Notes: generated by a model from the sequence alone, not told the origin. A DNA stretch of 64,000 bases from JAPLKB01 sp964532465 (GCA_964532465.1 CAZHHX010000007.1:1-64000); one strand, 5' to 3'. Counted from the first letter of the stretch, positions 55,334 to 63,280 are shown. Numbers and translations are program-made.

Positions 55334-56180
55334 ACTTGCTTTAAAACAAACGGAATTAACAATAGAAACTCTGAAAGATATATATCCGGATTTCGATTTT
55401 CCCGTAAAAATTATCAAAACAACCGGTGACACTGCCTGGGATGCTCCATTAAATCTTATCGGCGGCAAGGGTGTCTTTGTTAAAGAGATTGAGGAAGCTT
55501 TATTAAGAGAAGAAATAGATATTGCCGTTCACAGCATGAAAGACCTTCCTACAGAACTTGGCCAAACATTAATTTTGGGCGCAATCCCTGAAAGAGAAGA
55601 CCCAAGGGATGTATTCATTTCTCTGACTTATGATAGTTTGAAAAGTATTGAAAATAGCGCAAAAATTGGCACAAGCAGCATCAGAAGAAAATCTCAGATC
55701 CTTTGTTTTAACAAGAATATCGATGTGGTAAATCTCAGGGGAAATGTTGATACAAGGATAAAAAAACTTAAAGAACCAGGATTGGACGGCATAATACTTG
55801 CTTACGCAGGAGTAAAAAGAATGGGCTTCGATCAATATATAAAGGAGATTTTGCCCTTTGATATAATGCTTCCTCCAGCCGGTCAAGGTGCAATAGGCAT
55901 TGAAATAAGAAACGAGAGCGAAGCATTGCATATGTTAAAGCCTATAAACCATGAGAACAGTTTTTTAGAGGTTGCTGTAGAGAGGAAGCTGTTGGCAGCC
56001 ATAGGAGGAGGCTGTCAGACGCCTTTAGGAATTAACGCAAAGGTGGCAAACAACAAAATAGAATTACATGTTATATTGTGTAAAGAAAATGGGGAGATTT
56101 CCGTTAAAGAACGATTTGTGGGCTCTGCCAATCATCCGGATGAATTGATCGACAGGGCATTAGAAATAATTCCTAAATAA
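55296..56180 (+). CDS. hemC: Porphobilinogen deaminase (hydroxymethylbilane synthase)
   Basis: 294 residues. Joins four porphobilinogens into hydroxymethylbilane. Seen: GTRGSRLALKQTE at the start, DIAVHSMKDLPTEL with the catalytic Asp, IGTSSIRRKSQIL, LRGNVDTRIKKL, PPAGQGAIGIE, and Cys240 in GGGCQTPLG, which carries the dipyrromethane cofactor. The ATG at 55296 has GGGAG upstream; the frame extends 4 codons to a TTG that is less likely. Its stop lies in the arm of a strong terminator. Downstream hemB/hemD/uroporphyrinogen genes are not in the window. Confidence 0.96.
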   Translation: MKTKWIVGTRGSRLALKQTELTIETLKDIYPDFDFPVKIIKTTGDTAWDAPLNLIGGKGVFVKEIEEALLREEIDIAVHSMKDLPTELGQTLILGAIPEREDPRDVFISLTYDSLKSIENSAKIGTSSIRRKSQILCFNKNIDVVNLRGNVDTRIKKLKEPGLDGIILAYAGVKRMGFDQYIKEILPFDIMLPPAGQGAIGIEIRNESEALHMLKPINHENSFLEVAVERKLLAAIGGGCQTPLGINAKVANNKIELHVILCKENGEISVKERFVGSANHPDELIDRALEIIPK

Positions 56181-56210
56181 AAATGCCTCCATTTCCGGGA
56201 GGCATTTTTA
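56179..56210. terminator. Bidirectional terminator between hemC and HU
   Basis: AAAAATGCCTCC and GGAGGCATTTTT form a perfect 12-bp stem around a 7-base loop, giving a U-tract on both strands. It serves hemC (plus) and the HU gene (minus). Confidence 0.92.
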
Positions 56211-56230
56211 TAATATGTCTTATATATAGT

Positions 56231-56500
56231 CTATACTGCTTCCTTGAATGCCTTTCCTGCTGTAAATTTTGGTACTTTTCTGGCAGGTATCTTTATTTCT
56301 TTACCTGTTCTCGGGTTTCTCCCCTTCCTTGCCTGTCTCTTAGAAACTGAAAACGTGCCGAAGCCTACAAGCGTAACCCTCTCTTCCTTCTTCAAAGATG
56401 ACTTTATACTGTCAATGAAAGCATCCAATGCCTTACCTGCTGCTGTTTTAGAAACCTTTGCATTTGCCGCCATTTTGCCGATTAGCTCTGCCTTTGTCAT
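56231..56500 (-). CDS. HU-family DNA-binding protein
   Basis: 89 residues, full length. Bacterial histone-like dimer that bends DNA. It begins MTKAELIGKMAANAKVSKTAAGKALDAF, carries the signature GFGTFSVSKRQARKGRNPRTGKEI (in two parts), and has the DNA-binding Pro in the NPRTG arm. A GGAGGGGAAGT site precedes the ATG. Confidence 0.97.
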   Translation of the reverse strand: MTKAELIGKMAANAKVSKTAAGKALDAFIDSIKSSLKKEERVTLVGFGTFSVSKRQARKGRNPRTGKEIKIPARKVPKFTAGKAFKEAV

Positions 56501-56562
56501 ACTTCCCCTCCTTTTATAGTGTTATTTTACGGTAGCTTTCGAAGTAACCACCCTGTAAATAC

Positions 56563-56592
56563 TTTATACTCATTATTGTGTATAAGTTTCAA
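56563..56592 (-). promoter_or_regulatory. Candidate promoter of the HU gene
   Basis: Minus strand TTGAAA (56587-56592), 18-base spacer, TATAAA (56563-56568), about 63 bases before the HU start. Confidence 0.55.
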
Positions 56593-56892
56593 TGTTTTTT
56601 TTAATTATTTTTAATCTGAGAAATGTTTTGCCCCACGGCAGGCAAGGAAACTGTTCACCCCGAGGCAGAAAAGTACCCTTTCTATTTATATTCTCCTCTT
56701 CCGCTGCAAGATCGGTATACATATTCAACGATAAGGTGACAAAAAGGACGGAATTCCGATTAGACTTCAACCGTTAGGAGTAAACCAGGGTAACTCCGGT
56801 AAATATATCGCCCTGCCACAAGCAAAGGGGATATTAACCAGCGAGGCAACAAAAAGATTGAAATTAAAAATCAGGTGATATAGTTTATTTTT
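56593..56892. other. Gene-free spacer
   Basis: AT-rich ends with a more GC-rich middle. Short open frames exist but have no ribosome sites or family likeness. A weak internal similarity (AAGGTGACAAAAAGGAC near 56733 and GAGGCAACAAAAAGATT near 56843) was noted. No riboswitch or tRNA could be recognised. Confidence 0.5.
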
Positions 56893-57330
56893 ATGAAAGA
56901 AACAAAAAAGCAAGGCCCGATAGTTATATTGAAAGTTCTCTCTCTTGTTTTCGTTCTGTTTCTGTTCGGTTGTTCTGCCAAAGCGCCAGTCCTTTATCCG
57001 AATACCTACCTGAAATCAGTAGGAGAAGAAAAAGCTTCGCGCGACATTAAAGAATGCAGGCGAAACGCTGATGCATATATTACGTCAAGCGCCGGCAAGG
57101 AAACGGTAAAAAGCACAGCAGGAGGCGGCGCTGCCGGAGCAGTAATCGGCGGCGCCGCAGGCGCGGTTACCGGTAATATTGGAGGAGGTGCCGGGATAGG
57201 AGCCGTTACCGGCGCGGCATCCGGACTCTTGTATGGCATAGCTAAAGGCTCAGAACCAAGCCCGGTATATAAAAGATTTGTAGAGAAGTGTCTGCGGGAA
57301 AATGGCTATGAGGTAATCGGCTGGGAATAG
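56893..57330 (+). CDS. Glycine-zipper lipoprotein
   Basis: 145 residues. Signal peptide with lipobox FLFGC (Cys27). Residues about 75-120 are a glycine zipper (GGGAAGAVIGGAAGAVTGNI and onward), predicted to pack as membrane-associated hairpin helices as in the SlyB/OmpA-linker type. Two Cys in the mature part (KECRRNAD and EKCLRENGYEVIGW) could form a disulfide; the ECRRNAD...CLRENGYEV pattern recurs in proteobacterial glycine-zipper lipoproteins. Likely outer-membrane associated; function unknown. Followed by a terminator. Confidence 0.8.
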   Translation: MKETKKQGPIVILKVLSLVFVLFLFGCSAKAPVLYPNTYLKSVGEEKASRDIKECRRNADAYITSSAGKETVKSTAGGGAAGAVIGGAAGAVTGNIGGGAGIGAVTGAASGLLYGIAKGSEPSPVYKRFVEKCLRENGYEVIGWE

Positions 57331-57429
57331 TTTATCAGGATGCCGTGAAAGACAAAGCGAAAAAGGCGACGGGCGGGAAGATAACACGGGCATCCGCGAA
57401 GTAACCGACCGGCAAATATCTGTTCAAAA

Positions 57430-57457
57430 ACGAGAAGACACGCTCTTCCCGTTTTTA
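57430..57457 (+). terminator. Intrinsic terminator after the glycine-zipper gene
   Basis: ACGAGAAGA pairs with TCTTCCCGT (one mismatch), loop CACGC, followed by a T-run. The rest of the 519-base spacer to the thioesterase gene shows no supported gene. Confidence 0.6.
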
Positions 57458-57701
57458 TGCATATCGCTTATCCCTGTACAGTTGCAGCAGTCCGGCAAAT
57501 AATTTGCTTATTTTCAAATAAATCAGCAGAGAAATCCGGCTTGAGTGGGCGACGGCATGTCGGGGTTGTTCAGGTTTGGATGGGCTGCAAGCCTTGCAGG
57601 ATGGAGGCCAACCAAGGTTGTATGACAAGAACTGTTTTAGCCGGGTACCCACGAGCAGCCAATTGGACAGAGGGCAGCCGACTATCACGTGGGCGGCAAA
57701 C

Positions 57702-57793
57702 GTCGGAAGATGGCAGGGCGCAGCAGACCGCCAAAGATGGATGTGCCCGAACACGCCATTGACCGTCCAAGTGAAAAAGGCAAACAAACAAGG
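57702..57793. repeat. Diverged dispersed repeat, copy A
   Basis: About 91 bases resembling 63168-63258 at roughly 70% by eye, e.g. GCAGACCGCC / GCAGGCCGCC and TTGACCGTCCAAGTGAAAAAG / CTGACCGACCAAGCGAAAAAG. In one frame both read P-(D/N)-T-x-L-T-x-Q-x-K-K, so it may be an old coding or mobile relic. Confidence 0.5.
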
Positions 57794-57849
57794 ACCGGAA
57801 CAATACAAAAGAAACTTTTTACAAAACCTCGTTAAAAAAAGGAGATAAA

Positions 57850-58347
57850 ATGGAAGGAAAGCGAGTGAGGGATAGCCGTACCGTCCTGGCACAGATAATG
57901 AACCCGCTGGATGCGAATCCTGCAGGGAACGTTCATGGCGGGGTTATCATGAAGCTTATTGATACTACCGGGGGAGCCGTTTCTGTTCGACATGCAAGAG
58001 CCAATGCAGTGACTGCTTCTATAGACCGATTGGATTTCTATTATCCGTTATTCGTCGGAGACTTGGTATCCCTGCAAGCCAGCCTTAATTATGTAGGAAA
58101 GACTTCCATGGAAGTGGGTGTCCGAGTGGAGTCTGAAAATCTCATGACCGGCGAGAAACGGCATATAGCTTCTGCCTACATGACGTTTGTGGCACTTGAT
58201 AGGAATAACCGTCCCATACCATTGCCTCCGTTGATATTGGAAACAGATGATGAAATAAGAAGAAACCGTGAAGCAAAGGAGAGGAGGGAGAGGCGTCTTG
58301 CGGAAAAGACAGAGAAAAAACAACGCCAACTCGATCCCAACAGGTGA
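57850..58347 (+). CDS. Hotdog-fold acyl-CoA thioesterase (YciA/BACH type)
   Basis: 165 residues. Hydrolyses acyl-CoA. The hotdog core has MNPLDANPAGNVHGGVIMKLIDTTGG at about 17-42 with the catalytic Asp in KLIDTT, then the second strand set TASIDRLDFYYPLFVGDLVSL and HIASAYMTFVALD. A charged Arg/Glu/Lys-rich helix (about 135-160) is added at the end. An AAAGGAGAT site precedes the ATG. Substrate chain length cannot be told. It stands alone. Confidence 0.9.
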   Translation: MEGKRVRDSRTVLAQIMNPLDANPAGNVHGGVIMKLIDTTGGAVSVRHARANAVTASIDRLDFYYPLFVGDLVSLQASLNYVGKTSMEVGVRVESENLMTGEKRHIASAYMTFVALDRNNRPIPLPPLILETDDEIRRNREAKERRERRLAEKTEKKQRQLDPNR

Positions 58348-58503
58348 AAAACCCGCGATGTCGGCCCATGACAAAGGACAAGGGGGACAGCATAGATCGT
58401 TATCCAACAAGGCAATCCAGCAGACCCACTAAGTTCACCACTGTATTTTGTATATTACATTTCAAACTGCAGTTCTTCGTGATGGTCTCCCTGCAAGGCG
58501 GAA

Positions 58504-58604
58504 CAGGCAATCCTCAAGTTTGATTGGATTAAATAATTTATTTCTGCGATGCATTTCCTCTATTTTCAAGTTTTCCAAGGAATGCGTCATCTGAAGGGGT
58601 AATC
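58504..58604. repeat. Diverged repeat flanking dodecin, left copy
   Basis: Aligns end to end with 59102-59204 in the same orientation, e.g. CTCAAGTTTGATTGGATT / TTCAAGATTGATTCGATT and a shared GGTAATC at the right edge. Overall similarity is modest, about 60% by eye. Part of a 376-base spacer without other features until the dodecin promoter. Confidence 0.4.
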
Positions 58605-58651
58605 CTGTTTTAAGAGGTATTTTGGCAGATATATTTGTTTTGTACATGTGC

Positions 58652-58683
58652 TTGACATACCAATTATTTGTGCTACCTATAAT
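58652..58683 (+). promoter_or_regulatory. Candidate dodecin promoter
   Basis: Consensus TTGACA (58652-58657) and TATAAT (58678-58683), but the spacer is 20 bases, longer than optimal. It lies 41 bases before the dodecin start. Confidence 0.45.
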
Positions 58684-58723
58684 ATATGCTTTTAGAAACA
58701 TAATAAAATTATGGGAGGCTATT

Positions 58724-58939
58724 ATGGCAGGGAGTGTTTACATTGTTAATGAAGTTGTGGGCACCAGCGAAATTTCATGGGAAGATGCAGCAAAGTTAGC
58801 CATAGAAACCGCTGCAAAGAGCGTCCAGGATCTCCGTGTTGGAGAAGTGGTGAAACAGGATGTAACAATAGAAAATGGAAAAGTTGTAAGCTACCGGGTA
58901 AGACTCAATATTTCCTTTAAGTATAATTTAGAGAAATAG
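58724..58939 (+). CDS. Dodecin, flavin-binding protein
   Basis: 71 residues, usual length. Twelve subunits form a hollow sphere that stores or buffers flavins. Seen: VYIVNEVVGTSEISWEDAAKLAIETAAKSVQDLRVGEVVKQDV in consecutive pieces, with the flavin-stacking Trp in SWEDA and the beta-strand end VVSYRVRLNISFKY. GGGAGG lies 8 bases before this ATG, so the longer frame starting 34 codons upstream is rejected. It is a single gene with its own promoter and a possible terminator. Confidence 0.93.
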   Translation: MAGSVYIVNEVVGTSEISWEDAAKLAIETAAKSVQDLRVGEVVKQDVTIENGKVVSYRVRLNISFKYNLEK

Positions 58940-59005
58940 TCTCGCCTAAAGATCAGCACTGAGAAAAAGGAGATCAGCCCATCCTTTTTGCAGCTTAAGT
59001 TCCAG

Positions 59006-59033
59006 GCAGGGTCAGAAATGGCCCTGCTTTATT
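59006..59033 (+). terminator. Candidate terminator after dodecin
   Basis: GCAGGG and CCCTGC with a 10-base loop, followed by TTTATTT. Short stem, so tentative. Confidence 0.5.
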
Positions 59034-59101
59034 TGTGTATATTCCACACTGTAATTACCGACCATTTGGAAATATCTCTAACGCTCGCTTTGGCAGGTGT
59101 A

Positions 59102-59204
59102 CAGCGTAATTTTCAAGATTGATTCGATTGAGAAAGCTGTTTCCTCAATGTTGTTTTCTCAGATTCAATAAACTTACCAGGAGAGTGACTTTCGACTGGT
59201 AATC
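59102..59204. repeat. Diverged repeat flanking dodecin, right copy
   Basis: Counterpart of 58504-58604. Together they bracket the dodecin gene and its promoter. It lies in a 448-base spacer where only this repeat, the terminator before it and a tiny frame after it were found. Confidence 0.4.
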
Positions 59205-59272
59205 AATAATCAAAATATAATAAATACCTTGCAAATTCTATTCTGTTAGCTGAAAATGTAAAAAAGACGGGT

Positions 59273-59401
59273 ATGGCTGATCATCCATCAGATACATGTA
59301 ATGTAATCCTTGAACTGAATATCAGCGCTGGAGGAAAAGAGATGAGACAGCCTGATCGAACAAAATACTGTTGCGCGCTGGTAATCCATGTTATCGGGTA
59401 A
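59273..59401 (+). CDS. Possible 42-residue frame before the membrane protein gene
   Basis: Begins MADHPSDTCNVILELN and ends ALVIHVIG, overlapping the next start codon by 14 bases in another frame. It resembles no family I know and has no good ribosome site. It may be a leader frame coupled to the next gene, or chance. Confidence 0.2.
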   Translation: MADHPSDTCNVILELNISAGGKEMRQPDRTKYCCALVIHVIG

Positions 59402-59993
59402 GCCGTTCTTCACGAAAAAAAGAATTAAATTCATCCTGCGAAGGATCATCCTCCCATTATTTATTATTTACATTGGTGTTGCAATAATCGCTACAATCCG
59501 TGATACGAGAATTAAAAACGATGAATATGCCGCAGTCCTGCTATCAGATTATGCGATAACACAATATGACTACTGGGCCTCTCCATGGGCATTTCTCGGT
59601 TCCTATATTCCCTGGACATACTATTTCAATAACAAGGACCTCAAGGTCAAATGGTTTTTCCGGGCTAAGAGCACAGACCTGGAAAAGGTCATCAAGGATA
59701 AGAAATGTCAGAGTATTGTCCTTGTCGGACATGGCAGCTTGAATTCCTGGCAGGCAACGGATACGGATGTCACAAATATAGAAGTAGAGAAGGCGATGAA
59801 AGGCTTACCCAGGAAAAAGGGTGAGTGGTTACAGCTAAGCTGTGGAGTTGATGACTTTACACCCGTGAGGATGGGGGAACTGGTAATGGAGAAGGAACGG
59901 GTTTATACATATCACAAGGCCGTTACTACCTATATCTTCATAACTGACGCCCTTTTTGGTTTTCAATACCTGAAACACAATAACCCGGAATAA
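59388..59993 (+). CDS. Membrane-anchored protein with possible clan-CD-like His/Cys motifs
   Basis: 201 residues, not assigned to a known family. One N-terminal membrane segment at about 17-37, then a soluble domain. IVLVGHGSLNSW places His115-Gly116 after a hydrophobic strand, and WLQLSCGVDD places Cys152 after another. This is the order and spacing of the catalytic pair in caspase/CHAT-type (clan CD) cysteine peptidases. The domain is smaller than usual for that clan, so it could also be another small alpha/beta fold with a GHG loop. No partner gene is adjacent. The start overlaps a tiny upstream frame and lacks a strong ribosome site. Confidence 0.7.
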   Translation: MLSGKPFFTKKRIKFILRRIILPLFIIYIGVAIIATIRDTRIKNDEYAAVLLSDYAITQYDYWASPWAFLGSYIPWTYYFNNKDLKVKWFFRAKSTDLEKVIKDKKCQSIVLVGHGSLNSWQATDTDVTNIEVEKAMKGLPRKKGEWLQLSCGVDDFTPVRMGELVMEKERVYTYHKAVTTYIFITDALFGFQYLKHNNPE

Positions 59994-60214
59994 AGAGACA
60001 GCCATGTGGATGAAGCCAAGTACTACCATATCCTCAAACTGAATACCGACAGCAAATTCATGGAAAATCCTATTCGCCTTCGGCAGGGATAGAAGGACTA
60101 AATATACCAAAATATTATTATTCAAAAACAGTTCATGAAAACGAAAATTATATTTGGGACAGGATTTTGCTTATAATGTTTCACATGGATTTATATTTGG
60201 TTACATATTGCGCC

Positions 60215-60242
60215 TTGACACCCCTGTTTATCTTGCTATACT
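60215..60242 (+). promoter_or_regulatory. Candidate promoter of the PAS protein gene
   Basis: TTGACA (60215-60220), 16-base spacer, TATACT (60237-60242), 53 bases before the start. The spacer upstream (59994-60200) holds only a short open stretch reading EAKYYHILKLNTDSK with no start signal. Confidence 0.6.
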
Positions 60243-60295
60243 ACTCTTAGCATATCTCTACGCTGTTTATTTTTTTATCATGATACGAGGGTCAG

Positions 60296-62140
60296 ATGAA
60301 TGATACATTCAGGGCAAATCCGGAACTCATCGAAGAAATATCCGCCTTAAAACAGAGGATCAAAGAGCTGGAACAATCGGAATCAGAGCGCAAACAGGCA
60401 GAGGGGGCTTTACAGGAGCAGGAACGCAAAATGTCGAGCATCTTCCGTGCAGCTCCTGTTGGTATCGGTATGGTCATTAACAGAGTTCTTCGGGAAGCCA
60501 ACGATATGTTGTGTTCGATGACGGGGTATTCCCGCGAGGAGCTTCTGGGGGAGAACGCCCGGATGCTTTATCCTACTCAGGAGGACTTCGACTATGTCGG
60601 GAAGGAGAAATATCGTCAAATTGGTGAAAAAAATATCGGGACTGTGGAAACACGATGGAAGAAAAAAGACGGTACAATAATTCATATTATCCTGAGTTCA
60701 ACTCCACTCGATTTTGATAACCTTGCAAAAGGGGTGACCTTCATAGCGCTTGACATCACCGAAGGGAAACAAATTGAATTGGCTCTTGAAACGAGCGAGG
60801 AAAAATTCCGTAATCTTTTTGATAACGCGGTTGAGGGAGCATATCAGTCAACACTTGAGGGAAAGTTAGTAAGCGCAAATGCAGCATATGCGAGAATGTT
60901 CGGATACGAATCTCCTGAAGAAGCCGTCAACGCTTTAACCGATATTACCGGTCAACTGTATCTTAATCCGGACGAAAGGAAGAAGTTTTTAAGTATTTTG
61001 ACGCAAACTGCACATATTAACAGTTTTGAATGTCAAATGCGCCGGAAGGATGAAAGTGTCTTCTGGGCATCATTGAGCGCCAGATTGTCTCATCTCCAGG
61101 ATGGTGTGCCTTTTATTGAAGGATTCATTATCGATATCACCAACCGCAAGCAGGCGGAGCAAGCACTGAAGGAAAGCGAGGAACGGTTCCGAACGGTAGC
61201 AGATTTTGCATACGATTGGGAATACTGGGTACTACCGGATGGAAGCCTGTCCTACATATCTCCATCCTGCGAGCGCATTACCGGGTACCAGGCAGACCAG
61301 TTCCAGCATGATCCCGGGTTGTTGTTCAATATAATACATCCGGCTGACCGGGAGAAGATGATCGGTCATGCCTGCGCAGTAAATGTGCCGGAGGATAAGG
61401 CGTTCCACGAAGTTGAATTCCGTATCCGCACCCTCGGCGGAGAAGAAATATGGATTGATCATTTTTGCCGACCGGTCTACAGCTATGATGGTAGATATCT
61501 GGGGCGACGGGCCAGTAACCGCGACATTACCGACCGCAAGCTGGCCGAAGAGACGCTGCAAACAAGGGAAAGACATTTACAGACTATTCTTGAGGCATCC
61601 CCGGAGAGCACCTTTCTCATGGACAAGAATGGCCGCCTCCTGATGGGCAATAAGATAACAGCCCTTCGCTTGAAAACCGACATTGAAAGATTGATAAATT
61701 TAAATTTGTATGATTTTCTTCCCCCAGATGTGGCTGAAAATAGAAGAAAAAAGGTGCAGCAGGCGATAGAAACGGGTATGCCTGTGCATTTTGAAGATGC
61801 GCGTTTCGGGCGGATAATTCTGAATTCGATATATCCTATTCACGGAAAGGATAATCAAGTCAACCACCTGGCCGTATTCGGCCTGGACATATCTGAGCGC
61901 AAACAGGCAGAAGAAGAGCGGGAGAGGCTGATTATTGAACTCAGGGAAGCGCTTTCTAAAGTCAAGCTTTTAAGCGGATTTCTCCCTATTTGCGCTTCCT
62001 GTAAGAAAATACGTAACGATAAAGGATACTGGGAACAAATGGAGATGTATATAAGAGACCATTCGGAAGCTGAGTTCTCCCATGGCATCTGCCCGGAGTG
62101 TGCAGATAAATTGTACCCCGAATACTATAAAATGAAATAA
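60296..62140 (+). CDS. Multi-PAS sensor protein without kinase domain
   Basis: 614 residues, soluble. A short coiled coil (about 12-45) leads into four PAS domains at about 45-155, 170-285, 295-420 and 430-540, each closed by a PAC-like end such as FIALDITEGKQ, FIIDITNRKQAEQ, ASNRDITDRKLAEE and VFGLDISERKQAEE. A coiled linker follows. The tail has a Cys-x2-Cys pair (ICASCKKIRNDKGYW) and a second pair (GICPECADKLYPEY), a zinc-ribbon-like end seen on many deltaproteobacterial PAS proteins. There is no histidine kinase, GGDEF or response-regulator domain, so output must be by protein contact. It starts just after a GAGGGTCAG site. Confidence 0.9.
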   Translation: MNDTFRANPELIEEISALKQRIKELEQSESERKQAEGALQEQERKMSSIFRAAPVGIGMVINRVLREANDMLCSMTGYSREELLGENARMLYPTQEDFDYVGKEKYRQIGEKNIGTVETRWKKKDGTIIHIILSSTPLDFDNLAKGVTFIALDITEGKQIELALETSEEKFRNLFDNAVEGAYQSTLEGKLVSANAAYARMFGYESPEEAVNALTDITGQLYLNPDERKKFLSILTQTAHINSFECQMRRKDESVFWASLSARLSHLQDGVPFIEGFIIDITNRKQAEQALKESEERFRTVADFAYDWEYWVLPDGSLSYISPSCERITGYQADQFQHDPGLLFNIIHPADREKMIGHACAVNVPEDKAFHEVEFRIRTLGGEEIWIDHFCRPVYSYDGRYLGRRASNRDITDRKLAEETLQTRERHLQTILEASPESTFLMDKNGRLLMGNKITALRLKTDIERLINLNLYDFLPPDVAENRRKKVQQAIETGMPVHFEDARFGRIILNSIYPIHGKDNQVNHLAVFGLDISERKQAEEERERLIIELREALSKVKLLSGFLPICASCKKIRNDKGYWEQMEMYIRDHSEAEFSHGICPECADKLYPEYYKMK

Positions 62141-62177
62141 TTAGATGCTTATGGCCCGACTATTTTATACTTACCGT

Positions 62178-62206
62178 CTCCGGAGCATTCCGGAGCTTCT
62201 CTTTTA
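62178..62206 (+). terminator. Candidate terminator after the PAS gene
   Basis: CTCCGGA-GCAT-TCCGGAG, a perfect 7-bp stem with tetraloop, followed by CTTCTCTTTTA. Confidence 0.6.
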
Positions 62207-62215
62207 TGAAAGAGA

Positions 62216-62464
62216 TTAGAAAACCAGCGGTTCATCAAGGAATGTCTGGAAGTCAGGTTTTGCGTACATCCCGGTCTTTTTCTCAAAGTATGATTTAGCA
62301 TTTTTCAAGACCACAACCTTCTTTTTCATAGGTATAGGGTTCGATGTTGATTTCCCCCCGACTAAGACACTCGAGGGCAGGCCCCCGACTAAGACACTCG
62401 AGGGCAGGCCCCCGGCTACAGCACCCGAGGGCAGGTGTTTGGCCCTTTTGTATACGGTAAGCAT
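62216..62464 (-). CDS. Unrecognised 82-residue protein with nine-residue tandem repeats
   Basis: The N-terminal half contains three tandem GLPSSVLVG-like units (third diverged as GAVAGGLPS) encoded by 27-bp repeats. The second half, MKKKVVVLKNAKSYFEKKTGMYAKPDFQTFLDEPLVF read from an internal ATG, looks like a small globular or tail segment and may be the real gene, with the repeat as its leader. No family recognised. Confidence 0.4.
   Translation of the reverse strand: MLTVYKRAKHLPSGAVAGGLPSSVLVGGLPSSVLVGGKSTSNPIPMKKKVVVLKNAKSYFEKKTGMYAKPDFQTFLDEPLVF
62355..62435. repeat. Three tandem 27-bp repeats
   Basis: Units at 62355-62381 and 62382-62408 are identical; 62409-62435 differs at five bases. 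Each starts CCCCCG and ends CGAGGGCAGG. The 27-bp period keeps the minus-strand frame open. Confidence 0.92.
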
Positions 62465-62560
62465 TTTTTCTCATTTCGCATTCGTTACCGGTGCCTCCAT
62501 AATTTCATCAAATATGCTAAAAAAGTCGGGACTTCCAATGTTAGCAGCGAGAAGATAACC

Positions 62561-62926
62561 CTAAGAAACAGGCGGTTTTCTCCTTAAAATAACGTCCTGA
62601 ATTTTAGAAACCAGTTTTAAGAGTGATTTTGTGCGGAACAAGGCAGAGTAAGACTTTCCGGAGATTTCAGAAACGGTATTCAATGTGAATACCGTTTCTT
62701 CTGACATGGTATCTGGCTTCAACTGTATTTTCATCAATTCACTCATCACCCCATCCAGATTGTATACATTTCCTGCCTGTCCATCGTCGGCGCTTGTCTG
62801 CGCTTCAGCATTTGCAAGCAGGGACAGACCCGGATGTTTTGCCTGAAAAAAAACAAGTATGCCTTTAGCCTGATCTATAGGATTCAAGTCTTCTCTCTGG
62901 GGGTTCTCTCCTAACTGTATTGCCAT
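62561..62926 (-). CDS. Hypothetical 121-residue protein
   Basis: Starts MAIQLGENPQREDLNPIDQAKGILVFFQAKHPGLSLL, then a Gly/Asp/Gln-rich turn region and C-terminal helices ending KLVSKIQDVILRRKPPVS. No membrane segment, signal peptide or family recognised. It lies alone between AT-rich spacers, just upstream of a dispersed inverted repeat. A weak GGATGAAGT site precedes the ATG. Confidence 0.5.
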   Translation of the reverse strand: MAIQLGENPQREDLNPIDQAKGILVFFQAKHPGLSLLANAEAQTSADDGQAGNVYNLDGVMSELMKIQLKPDTMSEETVFTLNTVSEISGKSYSALFRTKSLLKLVSKIQDVILRRKPPVS

Positions 62927-63091
62927 TACTTCATCCTTCTGGGTGACTGCATTGACAATCCTTGCCGGAATGGATTCATGACCCAGTTTCTGAGTTGCCA
63001 GAAACCGTCTTTCCCTGTATATTTGTAGCCATTACGTCCCCCTTATTTGCAACCCGAGACCTTTGCAAAAGTGCCCCAATCACTATTCTCT

Positions 63092-63135
63092 GTCATTCCG
63101 GCGCTTGTGCCCTTCAGGGTATTCGCCGGAATGAC
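63092..63135. repeat. Dispersed inverted repeat with GTCATTCCGGC ends
   Basis: GTCATTCCGGC and GCCGGAATGAC are perfect 11-bp inverted arms around a 22-base middle. The arm sequence resembles short palindromic repeats scattered between genes in many proteobacteria (GTCATTCCxGC...). The spacer 62927-63280 holds this, the repeat below and no convincing gene. Confidence 0.75.
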
Positions 63136-63167
63136 GAAAAATGGGGCAGTATCAATTATTTCACTGG

Positions 63168-63258
63168 CTCGGAGGATCGCAAAGCGAAGCAGGCCGCCGC
63201 AGATCAAAATCCCCGACACGGCGCTGACCGACCAAGCGAAAAAGTCAATAATAAAACT
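63168..63258. repeat. Diverged dispersed repeat, copy B
   Basis: Counterpart of 57702-57793, same orientation; shared blocks include TCGGA-GAT, AGCAGGCCGCC and CCAAGCGAAAAAG with scattered differences. Confidence 0.5.
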
Positions 63259-63280
63259 GCTCAAAAAAACAAGAAATTAT

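Noticed and set aside
56640..56880. Riboswitch or small RNA before the glycine-zipper gene
   Set aside because: No conserved riboswitch core or strong hairpin plus U-tract was found by eye.
57339..57405. CsbD-like small gene (VKDKAKKATGGKITRASAK)
   Set aside because: Only 18-19 codons, no ribosome site, and too short for any CsbD protein; similarity is just Lys/Ala-rich composition.
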